Positions 1 through 5,679 of a DNA stretch of 5,679 nucleotides are shown piece by piece; position 1 is the first letter of the stretch; every line of letters begins with the position of its first letter. The notes below the pieces were generated by a model. It saw only the letters and a list, made by a program, of their open reading frames with translations. It made no database searches and was not told the origin of the DNA. The position numbers and the translations under genes were made by a program. The stretch is taken from assembly GCA_946479125.1 (NCBI GenBank), contig CAMLET010000239.1, forward strand, positions 1 through 5,679, written 5' to 3'. Source of the DNA: an uncultured Flavobacteriales bacterium. Its GTDB lineage: Bacteria > Bacteroidota > Bacteroidia > Flavobacteriales > Crocinitomicaceae.

Positions 1-743
1 TTTGCATCTGTTAGAATTTGATTTTCGTCAACAGCTGCAATTGTTGGTTCGGTGTCTTCTACTTCGAAATTGACTGTGCCGATATTACCCATAACTGCTG
101 CCAATTCGGTTTTTAGATCGCGAATAGTTTTGTTGTGTGCAATCAGATTCGAACTATCGGTATTCATGTCTAACCGCGTTTGGAGCAGATCCAACTCGCT
201 CATTGAACCGTTTGTTGCTTTCAGCTCTACAATTCTGTAGCGTTCTTTCGAAAGCTCCAATGCATCCTGATAAACCGAGTTCATTCGTTTCTGAAACACG
301 ATGGAGTAATACAAAACCGCGGTTTGATACAGTTTCATTTCCATTTGCGCCTGAACCTGAAGTGTGCTTTGATCTTCCTGTAATTGCAAGCGTTTATCTG
401 TTGCAAACATGGTGAAGCCGTCAAAAATAGTCCAATCCAAACGCAAAATTGCCGTTAACGATTGATTCTTTGCACCATTCTTCTCGTTGATCTGCCCGGA
501 ATAGAACTCCTGACGTGTGTTCGTTGAACCGAAGAACTGATCGGCATTGACACTAACAGTTGGCAGATAACCAGCAGTTCCTGCATTGTTGTTATTCGCA
601 ATCTGCTGTGCGTTGTTGCGTTCAATGCGAATGTCGAAATTGTTCGCCAATGTATTCTGAACAGCTTGTTCAAAGGTCAAAACGCCCTGAGCATTCAACT
701 GACCGACAGAAATACAAAGTATTATTACTAGGAGCGTTTTCAT
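1..743 (-). CDS. TolC-family outer-membrane efflux channel, N-terminal 247 residues (3' end outside window)
   Basis: Outer-membrane exit duct of the tripartite efflux system encoded by this operon. The visible protein starts MKTLLVIILCISVGQLNAQG: a Sec signal peptide with a hydrophobic core at residues 4-13 and likely cleavage after Ala18 (LNA|QG). The mature part opens with LTFEQAVQNTLANNFDI (residues 22-38), the usual first helix of an outer-membrane efflux protein (OEP) repeat, followed by AGYLPTVSVNAD (57-68). Residues 98-110 (AILRLDWTIFDGF) match the family's aromatic beta-strand pattern. A long helix at about 113-217 contains MSELDLLQTRLD (181-192), typical of the TolC periplasmic coiled coil. 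Only the first of the two usual OEP repeats is present because the frame stays open to the window edge. The ATG overlaps the pump gene's stop codon as ATGA. Just upstream is purine-rich AAGAGAAAAGC, a weak ribosome-binding site. Family assignment is firm; substrate is unknown. Confidence 0.93.
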   Translation of the reverse strand, partial: MKTLLVIILCISVGQLNAQGVLTFEQAVQNTLANNFDIRIERNNAQQIANNNNAGTAGYLPTVSVNADQFFGSTNTRQEFYSGQINEKNGAKNQSLTAILRLDWTIFDGFTMFATDKRLQLQEDQSTLQVQAQMEMKLYQTAVLYYSIVFQKRMNSVYQDALELSKERYRIVELKATNGSMSELDLLQTRLDMNTDSSNLIAHNKTIRDLKTELAAVMGNIGTVNFEVEDTEPTIAAVDENQILTDA

Positions 744-3700
744 GCTTTTCTCTTCTTTGAAGTAAGGTAAATGTAGATGCCCGGAATCATGTACAAGGTA
801 AGTACAAGCGAGAATAGTAATCCGCCAACGATGGTAATTCCCATTGACATTCTACTGGTAGATGCGCCACCCAAAGCCAGTGCAATTGGTAATGCTCCGA
901 GAACCGTTGCCAAAGTAGTCATCAAAATTGGTCGGAAACGGGAAGCGGCAGCATCAATGATAGCATCTCTGATACTTAAACCTTCTTCTTTCCGCTGATT
1001 GGCAAATTCTACGATGAGAATTCCGTTTTTGGTTACCAGACCAATCAATACAATGATTCCGATCTTGGAGAAAATGTTCAGGGTTTGGTCCGTAAGCCAA
1101 AGTGAAAGTACGGCTCCAGCCAAAGCTAAAAGAACCGTTGAGATAATTGTAAGCGGGTCGCTGAAACTTTCGAATTGTGCCGCCAGAATAAGGTAAACCA
1201 AAACTAACGCAAGGATGAACGCGAACCACAAACTGCTACCACTTTGGGAAAACTCTTTTGAGGTTCCGGCAAGACTGTGCGAGAAACTCTCTGGAAGTAC
1301 TTTTTCTGCGATTTTATCCATGGCATCAATTCCGTCGCCAACGGTCTTTCCATCATTTGGTGTTGCTGAAACAGTTGCTGAAACAAATCTGTTATATCGG
1401 TACAAGGTAGGTGAAGAAGATTCGTTCTTCAATATCACCACGTTTTCCAATGGAATCATTTCTCCTTTGTCGTTTCGAACATTGATTCCCGCCAAATCTG
1501 AAGGATCATTTCGTTTATCGCGGAAAGCCTGACCAATTACCTGATATTGCTTTCCATCCTGAATGTAATATCCATAACGTTGTCCCGAAAAATACATCTG
1601 CATGGTTTGTGCAATGTCCATTTCGTCTACACCAAGCAAGGCCGCTTTGTCTCTGTCGATCACTACTTGTAATTCGGGTTTATTGAATTTCAGATCCACA
1701 TCCACCATTTTGAATGTTGGGTCGGCACTTGCCGCTGCAAAGAATTCAGGAAGAATTTTCTTCATACTTGCAAAATCGGGCGCCTGAAGTACGTATTGAA
1801 CCGCCATTCCTGCATTTCGTCCACCACCAATGGTTTGTTCCTGAATGATATTCGTTCTTACAAAGTTGTGTTTCGCAAATTCGATCATTAACGCATCTGC
1901 AATTTCCTGCTGTGAACGTGTTCGCTCTTCTTTTGGAACCAGATTCAGACGTATAAATCCACGGTTCACAGAAACGGAACCACCGAATCCGGGAGAAGTA
2001 ACTGCAATTAGGTTGTCTTTCTCTGCCATGGTATCAACTAAGGCGATCGCTTCGCGCTGGTGTTGATCCATTCTATCGTAGGACGTTCCTTCAGGAGCAT
2101 TGAACATGATCTGGAAACGACCTTTGTCTTCCATTGGAGCCAATTCGTCTTGAAGAGTTCTACCGGTTAAAAATAGAATTACAGCAGTTACTATCATAAT
2201 GATGAATGCCGTCCACGGACGTTTCATGAATTTGGTCAGGTTATTTCGGTAACCGCTCATTAAACCATCAAGCCACTTTTCCGTTAGTTTGTAAAAGCGT
2301 GAATGCTTTTCTCTTTTTCTGAGAATACGTGAACTCATCATTGGTGTCAGCGTCAACGAAATGAATGCTGAGATCACAACCGAACCAGCAACAACAACTC
2401 CAAATTCACGGAATAATCGACCCGTTAAACCTTCAATGAACATTACCGGGATGAATACACAGGCAAGTGTAATGGTTGTAGATATAATGGCGAAAAGAAT
2501 CTCTTTCGAACCTTCATGTGCAGCTTCTTTCGGATTTTGACCTTTCTCAATGCGAACGTAAATGTTTTCCATTACTACAATGGCGTCATCAACTACCAAT
2601 CCGGTAGAAAGAACGATTCCTAAAAGTGTCAGCAAGTTGATTGAGAAGCCTGAAACATACATCAGGAAGAATGTTCCTATCAATGAAATTGGAATGGCGA
2701 TAATTGGGATAAGTGTCGTTCTCCAGTCGCGAAGGAAAAGGAAGATGATAAGTACAACCAAACCAAAGGCAAGTAGAATGGTTTCTTCCACTTCGGTGAT
2801 CGCTTTTTTAATGTTCTTGGTCGTATCAAGTGCAACTCCCAGCTTCACATCTTTTGGAAGTTCTTTTTTGATCTGATCGATCTTCTTGTAAAGCTCATTA
2901 ACGATCTCAATATAATTCGCTCCCGGTTGCGGCATTACCGCGATTCCGATCATTGGAGTTCCGTGATTCCCGCGAAGTAATGTACGTTCATTTTCAGGAG
3001 CCAGCATTGCGGCACCAACGTCTTTCAGTCGAACGATCTCGTTTTCGTTTCTGGCCACCACCATGTTGTTGAAGTCTTCTTCAGTTGTCAGTCGACCAAA
3101 TGTTCTGATCGTCATCTCAACCGTATTTCCTTCAATTCTACCAGAAGGTAATTCTACATTTTGTCCAAGAAGCGCTTGTTGGATGTCCAACGCAGTGAGG
3201 TTGTATCCCGCCATTTTCTCTGGATCGAGATTCAACTTCATGGAATACTTCTTCTCTCCCCAAATGGTAACGTTACTCACACCTTTTACGGTTTGGAAAC
3301 GCTCTTTGAACATGTCGTTTCCGAGTTGTGTCAACTGAAGCAGGTTTCGCTTATCCGACTGAACCGTTAAAGAGAAAATGAATTCGGCATTGGCATCTGA
3401 TTTTACAACAATTGGAGGGTCGGCATCTTGTGGCAGGTTTCGAACTGCTGCCGAAACTTTGTCACGAACATCATTTGCTGCGGCATCGAGGTCTACGCTC
3501 AAATCAAATTCTACCACAATCGTACTTCGTCCATCTGAACTGGTTGAACTCAGTGTTTGAATTCCGGCTACTCCGTTAATGGATTCTTCCAACGGTTCGG
3601 TAATCTGCGATTCGATAACTTCGGCATTCGCACCCCCATAGTTGGTTGTTACTGTAATGATCGGTGGATCGACAGATGGAAATTCCCGCACACCAAGGAA

Positions 3701-3790
3701 CGAAAATCCAATGATCCCGAAAATGACAACCAATATGGAAAGTACGGTTGAAAGAACGGGTCTGTTTATACTTAGTGAAGGTAAATTCAT
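740..3790 (-). CDS. RND efflux pump, inner-membrane permease, HAE1 (AcrB-like) family
   Basis: Proton-driven inner-membrane pump that moves substrates from the periplasm or inner membrane into the TolC duct. The protein has 1016 residues, close to AcrB's 1049, and appears intact. TM1 is at about 11-33, followed by REFPSVDPP (35-43) and the first periplasmic porter domain (to about 334). TM2-TM6 lie at about 335-487, TM7 at 527-543, the second periplasmic domain at about 545-850, and TM8-TM12 at about 853-1008. The proton-relay residues are present: Asp401-Asp402 in GLVVDDAIVVMENI (TM4), Lys921 in GLVTKNGILIVEFA (TM10), and Arg953 in RPILMTTLA at the start of TM11. The AcrB-like pattern and the lack of an obvious methionine shuttle favour HAE1 over metal-exporting CusA types. 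It starts within the adaptor's stop codon (TAATG) and ends in ATGA with the channel gene. The substrate (drug, bile salt, solvent, metabolite or other) cannot be read from the sequence. Confidence 0.97.
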   Translation of the reverse strand: MNLPSLSINRPVLSTVLSILVVIFGIIGFSFLGVREFPSVDPPIITVTTNYGGANAEVIESQITEPLEESINGVAGIQTLSSTSSDGRSTIVVEFDLSVDLDAAANDVRDKVSAAVRNLPQDADPPIVVKSDANAEFIFSLTVQSDKRNLLQLTQLGNDMFKERFQTVKGVSNVTIWGEKKYSMKLNLDPEKMAGYNLTALDIQQALLGQNVELPSGRIEGNTVEMTIRTFGRLTTEEDFNNMVVARNENEIVRLKDVGAAMLAPENERTLLRGNHGTPMIGIAVMPQPGANYIEIVNELYKKIDQIKKELPKDVKLGVALDTTKNIKKAITEVEETILLAFGLVVLIIFLFLRDWRTTLIPIIAIPISLIGTFFLMYVSGFSINLLTLLGIVLSTGLVVDDAIVVMENIYVRIEKGQNPKEAAHEGSKEILFAIISTTITLACVFIPVMFIEGLTGRLFREFGVVVAGSVVISAFISLTLTPMMSSRILRKREKHSRFYKLTEKWLDGLMSGYRNNLTKFMKRPWTAFIIMIVTAVILFLTGRTLQDELAPMEDKGRFQIMFNAPEGTSYDRMDQHQREAIALVDTMAEKDNLIAVTSPGFGGSVSVNRGFIRLNLVPKEERTRSQQEIADALMIEFAKHNFVRTNIIQEQTIGGGRNAGMAVQYVLQAPDFASMKKILPEFFAAASADPTFKMVDVDLKFNKPELQVVIDRDKAALLGVDEMDIAQTMQMYFSGQRYGYYIQDGKQYQVIGQAFRDKRNDPSDLAGINVRNDKGEMIPLENVVILKNESSSPTLYRYNRFVSATVSATPNDGKTVGDGIDAMDKIAEKVLPESFSHSLAGTSKEFSQSGSSLWFAFILALVLVYLILAAQFESFSDPLTIISTVLLALAGAVLSLWLTDQTLNIFSKIGIIVLIGLVTKNGILIVEFANQRKEEGLSIRDAIIDAAASRFRPILMTTLATVLGALPIALALGGASTSRMSMGITIVGGLLFSLVLTLYMIPGIYIYLTSKKRKA

Positions 3791-4833
3791 TACTTAACCA
3801 ATTTTGTTTTTACCGGAACACCAGCTTTTACAGCAAGCAAACCAGAAATCAATACTTTGTCACCGTTTTCCAATTCTCCTATGATCTGAACGTCATCAGC
3901 AGTTCGAACCCCAATTTCTACTGGAACTTCAACCACAATTCCGTTTCTTACAACGTATACTTTTTGTCCGTTTAGAATAGGAATTACACTTTCGGCCGGA
4001 ACCAGAAAGGCATTTTGCTCAAATCCCAAATCGTAGTCAATAGCAACGAAAATTCCGGGAATCAATTTTCCATTGTTCTTCATTTCGGCTCTTACTTTCA
4101 GCATTCGAGTTCCTTCGTCTACTTTGGGTTGGAATGCATAAACTTTCGCTGTGTATTTCTCTGTTCCGCTTTGTGTACGGAAATTGATGGTTTGTCCGGT
4201 TTTCACATTTGAAGCATAACGTTCGGCAACGGAGAATTCAATTTTCACCGGATTTTCCTGAACCAATGTTGAAATAAGCGTAGTAGGAGAGATGAATGCT
4301 CCAACGCTCACCTGACGTAAACCAATTCTTCCACTAAACGGAGCGCGAACAGTTGCTTTGGAAATTTGAACGTTGATCAAATCGATCTGTGCTTTAATGT
4401 TTTCCAATTGTGATTCGGATTTCTCGTATTCTTCAGCACTGATTCCTTTCGCATTCAGAAGTAGTTTCTTGCGTGCTTCGTCTTTCTGTGCCAGTTTCAG
4501 GTTCACAGTCAATTCTCCGCGTTGTGCTTTGAGAATATCTGTATCAACCTGAATCAAAACTGCACCTTTTGTTACTGTTTGACCTTCTTTGAAATTGATA
4601 CGCTCAATTCTACCTGAAACTTCACTGAAAATATCCACCTGTTCTCCCGGAATTACGGAACCGGGAACAGAAATGACATTTGCAATTTCTGCAGCTTTCA
4701 ATTCAACCACTTCGACAGTCATAGTCGGTGGTGGACCACTGGATTTCTTTGCTTCTTCTTCTTTAGAGCCACACGCTGCTGTTAGTCCAACTAATCCAAT
4801 TAGTAATATCGACTTATTTATCTTGATTCTCAT
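3790..4833 (-). CDS. RND efflux periplasmic adaptor (membrane fusion protein), lipoprotein
   Basis: Adaptor that bridges the RND pump and the TolC-like channel across the periplasm. It has 347 residues from the chosen start. Residues 1-21 form a lipoprotein leader: n-region MRIKINK, a hydrophobic stretch, then LTAAC with Cys21 as the likely lipidated residue. After a Pro-rich linker (SSGPPP, 31-36) come the first half of the lipoyl domain (about 66-97, with SEVSGRIERI and FKEGQTVTKG), a short alpha-helical hairpin (about 98-158), the second lipoyl half starting ATVRAPFSGRIG (160-171), a beta-barrel (about 193-268) and a membrane-proximal domain to the end (LVPAESVI at 277-284). The start at 4833 is preferred because it gives a clean signal peptide. 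An in-frame ATG at 4866 would add 11 polar residues (MKKLNFITTEQ) before it and lie deeper inside the regulator gene. AGAG just upstream is a weak ribosome-binding site. The gene overlaps the regulator's 3' end by 20 bp and shares one base with the pump gene. Confidence 0.95.
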   Translation of the reverse strand: MRIKINKSILLIGLVGLTAACGSKEEEAKKSSGPPPTMTVEVVELKAAEIANVISVPGSVIPGEQVDIFSEVSGRIERINFKEGQTVTKGAVLIQVDTDILKAQRGELTVNLKLAQKDEARKKLLLNAKGISAEEYEKSESQLENIKAQIDLINVQISKATVRAPFSGRIGLRQVSVGAFISPTTLISTLVQENPVKIEFSVAERYASNVKTGQTINFRTQSGTEKYTAKVYAFQPKVDEGTRMLKVRAEMKNNGKLIPGIFVAIDYDLGFEQNAFLVPAESVIPILNGQKVYVVRNGIVVEVPVEIGVRTADDVQIIGELENGDKVLISGLLAVKAGVPVKTKLVK

Positions 4834-5287
4834 TTGCTCTGTTGTAATAAAGTTCAATTTCTTCAATAGGTAATTCTTTGGTGGAAGTGATGAGCTGCTG
4901 TAACATAGGGACTAACTGATCACGTTGATTTTCGGGTAAAAACGATAGAAAATGATCGTTGGTTAACTGAAGATTTTCTTCAATTTTTTGGATCCACGGT
5001 TGCGCTTTCTTAGTAACACTTAATAAATGTTGACGTCGGTCTTTTGGGTTCACTTCGCGAATGATCCAACCGTCCTTCATCAGAACATCCAGAATGCGGA
5101 CCAGTGAAACCTTATCCATTAGAAGTTTATCTGCCAATTCCTGCTGACTGATCTTTCCGGAGTTTTGTCCTACTAAGTAAAGAGGAAAGTAATATCGTTC
5201 AATAGGTGTGTCTTTCATGCTCATAGCCATTACACCAATGTATTGTTTGGTGAGAAAGCTGAACATGCGGCCAAGAGGAAAATCCAT
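4814..5287 (-). CDS. MarR-family transcriptional regulator, likely autoregulator of the efflux operon
   Basis: A 157-residue winged-helix DNA-binding protein, a usual length for MarR. The N-terminal dimerisation helix covers about 4-25. The HTH begins at ISQQELADKLLMDK (46-59), with the recognition helix at about 59-71 (KVSLVRILDVLMK). The wing at 73-90 carries the hallmark Asp83-Arg84-Arg85 in NPKDRRQHLLSVT. C-terminal helices at 94-137 complete the dimer interface. There is no cysteine, so an OhrR-type thiol switch is excluded; ligand sensing is more likely, by inference. The start at 5287 is supported by AGGG seven bases upstream and by a TAnnTTTG promoter element just beyond it. As first gene of the operon, it probably represses its own promoter and is relieved by a substrate of the pump, the common arrangement for MarR-efflux pairs. 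Activation rather than repression cannot be excluded. Confidence 0.93.
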   Translation of the reverse strand: MDFPLGRMFSFLTKQYIGVMAMSMKDTPIERYYFPLYLVGQNSGKISQQELADKLLMDKVSLVRILDVLMKDGWIIREVNPKDRRQHLLSVTKKAQPWIQKIEENLQLTNDHFLSFLPENQRDQLVPMLQQLITSTKELPIEEIELYYNRANENQDK

Positions 5288-5294
5288 ATAGTTA

Positions 5295-5298
5295 CCCT
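5295..5298 (-). promoter_or_regulatory. Shine-Dalgarno-like AGGG upstream of the regulator gene
   Basis: On the minus strand AGGG is followed by TAACTAT and then the ATG at 5287, a seven-base spacing. It is the clearest ribosome-binding site in the window and supports the chosen start over in-frame methionines at residues 8, 20, 22 and 24. Leader initiation in Bacteroidota often does without a strong Shine-Dalgarno, so the match is helpful rather than decisive. Confidence 0.45.
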
Positions 5299-5310
5299 GT
5301 TAATAGTTTA

Positions 5311-5318
5311 CAAAGTTA
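5311..5318 (-). promoter_or_regulatory. Bacteroidota-type -7 promoter element (TAACTTTG) for the efflux operon
   Basis: Read on the minus strand these bases are TAACTTTG, an exact match to TAnnTTTG, the -7 element recognised by the main sigma factor of Bacteroidota. It lies 23 bases upstream of the regulator's ATG, which would give a short leader of roughly 15-20 nt. At the expected -33 distance there is no clear TTTG; instead there is a T-rich block (TTTTTTTTAAC, minus strand, around 5340-5350). The call rests on one good element and its position. It would drive the regulator, adaptor, pump and channel genes together. Confidence 0.6.
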
Positions 5319-5333
5319 ACTAATGAGAATTCT
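5314..5333. promoter_or_regulatory. Two adjacent 8-bp palindromes (AGTTAACT and AGAATTCT), candidate MarR operator
   Basis: AGTTAACT (5314-5321) and AGAATTCT (5326-5333) are each perfect 8-bp palindromes, with centres 12 bases apart. The first overlaps the -7 element and the second lies in the spacer between the -7 and -33 positions. MarR dimers usually bind AT-rich palindromes of about 16-20 bp in promoters, so these could be half-sites or parts of an operator. Neither extends symmetrically beyond 8 bp, which keeps confidence low. Confidence 0.3.
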
Positions 5334-5401
5334 TTAGCGGTTAAAAAAAAGTTAAATGAAATAGAAATTGAACATTTTGTGACGCACTTGTTCTCGATAC
5401 A

Positions 5402-5421
5402 ATTCTTCCTATCGGAAGAAT
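5402..5421 (-). terminator. Perfect 8-bp hairpin downstream of the NTF2-like gene, possible terminator
   Basis: ATTCTTCC and GGAAGAAT form an uninterrupted 8-bp stem around a four-base loop (5410-5413). It begins 24 bases after the stop codon of the NTF2-like gene and lies upstream of the efflux promoter, a sensible place for transcription to end. The stem has only three G-C pairs, and no T run follows on the minus strand (TGTATCGAG comes next), so it is not a textbook intrinsic terminator. It could instead be a 3'-end stabilising hairpin. Confidence 0.4.
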
Positions 5422-5444
5422 CACTCAAAATGACGTGCTATCAA

Positions 5445-5679
5445 TTACTTCCCGATTTTCCTTGTATCAACAATAGATATCATTACCCATTCGCCATCCT
5501 CTTTTGCGAATTGAATCAAATTCACTCCTTCATGGCTGTATTTACCTTCAAAGTAAAATTCATAGGGAAGCCATGCTACGGCAATGTTTCCGTCCTGGTG
5601 AATTGTTCTGCTTAAGATGCGTTCTTCCCAGGTCTCTTCGCGTGGAGTGCCTAACATTTTTAGAAAATCGTTTAACGAT
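5445..5679 (-). CDS. SnoaL/NTF2-like (putative lumazine-binding-like) protein, C-terminal 77 residues only
   Basis: This is the 3' part of a gene that starts outside the window; the frame is open to the right edge (first visible residues SLNDFLKMLG). An ATG at 5657 lies in frame but is almost certainly an internal methionine, since it would start in mid-fold. The visible sequence fits the last helix and beta-sheet of the NTF2-like cone fold: VAWLPYEFYFEGKYSHEG, then VNLIQFAKEDGEWVMIS, then a terminal DTRK. The pattern 'dG-A-vw-pYefy-Gk-sH-Gvn' followed by 'W-I-s-i-dTR' is what I recall for the putative lumazine-binding/DUF4440-type group. These proteins are small, often uncharacterised, and used as enzymes or binding domains; no specific reaction can be assigned here. 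It is separated from the efflux operon by 157 bases and is probably not part of it. Family placement is moderate because only the C-terminal half is visible. Confidence 0.75.
   Translation of the reverse strand, partial: SLNDFLKMLGTPREETWEERILSRTIHQDGNIAVAWLPYEFYFEGKYSHEGVNLIQFAKEDGEWVMISIVDTRKIGK

Larger units (their letters stand above)
5288..5319. repeat. Imperfect tandem repeat overlapping promoter and leader, possible operator
   Basis: On the plus strand, 5288-5303 (ATAGTTACCCTGTTAA) and 5303-5319 (ATAGTTTACAAAGTTAA) align with 13 identical positions, three mismatches and one single-base gap. The two copies run from the regulator's start codon through the leader and the -7 element. Repeats placed here are well situated to bind a regulator that blocks RNA polymerase, and the MarR protein encoded just downstream is the obvious candidate. 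The region is AT-rich, so chance resemblance is possible. Confidence 0.4.

Noticed and set aside
954..1229. A 91-residue open frame on the minus strand inside the pump gene.
   Set aside because: It lies out of frame within the conserved C-terminal membrane region of the pump, and its residue pattern is unlike any protein family; it is a shadow frame.
1215..1532. Plus-strand open frames opposite the pump, adaptor and channel genes (for example 1215-1532, 2562-2876, 4589-4873).
   Set aside because: They are antisense to well-conserved coding sequence, have Ser/Thr/Ile-rich shadow-like compositions, and show no recognisable domain or start context.
740..3790. The pump as a heavy-metal (CusA/CzcA-type) exporter.
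   Set aside because: The transmembrane motifs and periplasmic sequence match HAE1 pumps; no metal-binding methionine cluster is evident, and the adaptor has no His/Met-rich segment.
4834..4866. Upstream in-frame ATG at 4866 as the adaptor's start (358 residues).
   Set aside because: It would add 11 residues including polar TTEQ before the n-region of the lipoprotein leader and increase overlap with the regulator gene to 53 bp; the start at 4833 gives a standard signal peptide.
5341..5355. The A8 run (T8 on the minus strand) as the tail of an intrinsic terminator.
   Set aside because: No stable hairpin sits immediately before it on the minus strand; the nearest pairing (AAATG/CATTT, 5-bp arms with a 14-base loop) is weak. 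It better fits the upstream part of the next promoter.
5379..5615. A 78-residue plus-strand frame across the right intergenic region and the NTF2-like gene.
   Set aside because: Two thirds of it is antisense to the recognisable NTF2-like coding sequence, and its start lies in a region with no promoter or ribosome-binding site visible on that strand.
5658..5679. Treating the ATG at 5657 as the true start of a 70-residue protein.
   Set aside because: The frame is open to the window edge with family-like residues (SLNDFLK) before it, and a 70-residue product would be only half of an NTF2-like fold.
1..5679. Search for CRISPR arrays, transposase genes, tRNA/rRNA genes and integration sites.
   Set aside because: No spaced direct-repeat array, terminal inverted repeats, transposase motifs or structured RNA gene was seen; nearly all of the window is accounted for by the five coding sequences.

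Overview
The window carries five genes, all on the minus strand, so transcription runs from high to low coordinates. The organism is most likely a member of the Bacteroidota, probably of a Flavobacteria-like lineage. The evidence is a match to the phylum's TAnnTTTG -7 promoter element in front of the regulator gene, few clear Shine-Dalgarno sequences, a lipoprotein leader followed by Lys-Glu-Glu-Glu, moderate-to-low GC, and protein sequences that read like Bacteroidota efflux components. This assignment is an inference from the sequence only.

Layout, in order of transcription. (1) 5679-5445: the C-terminal 77 residues of a SnoaL/NTF2-like (lumazine-binding-like) protein that begins outside the window. 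(2) 5444-5288: a 157-base intergenic region with an 8-bp perfect hairpin, a run of eight A (T on the coding strand), a candidate promoter, and short palindromes and an imperfect tandem repeat that could be operators. (3) 5287-4814: a MarR-family regulator. (4) 4833-3790: a periplasmic adaptor (membrane fusion) lipoprotein. (5) 3790-740: a complete RND inner-membrane pump of the HAE1 (AcrB-like) type. (6) 743-1: the first 247 residues of a TolC-family outer-membrane channel that runs off the left edge.

Items 3 to 6 form one compact operon. Each gene overlaps the next, by 20 bp, 1 bp (TAATG) and 4 bp (ATGA). Together they encode a complete tripartite efflux machine: a proton-driven pump, its lipid-anchored adaptor and an outer-membrane exit duct. 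The first gene of the transcript is a likely ligand-responsive repressor that probably controls its own operon. The exported substrate cannot be read from the sequence.

I see no mobile element, CRISPR array, RNA gene or clearly new system. This is a well-preserved and fairly ordinary efflux operon. The points worth a second look are the surface-export-like signal on the adaptor, the repeat structure over the promoter, and the serial gene overlaps.
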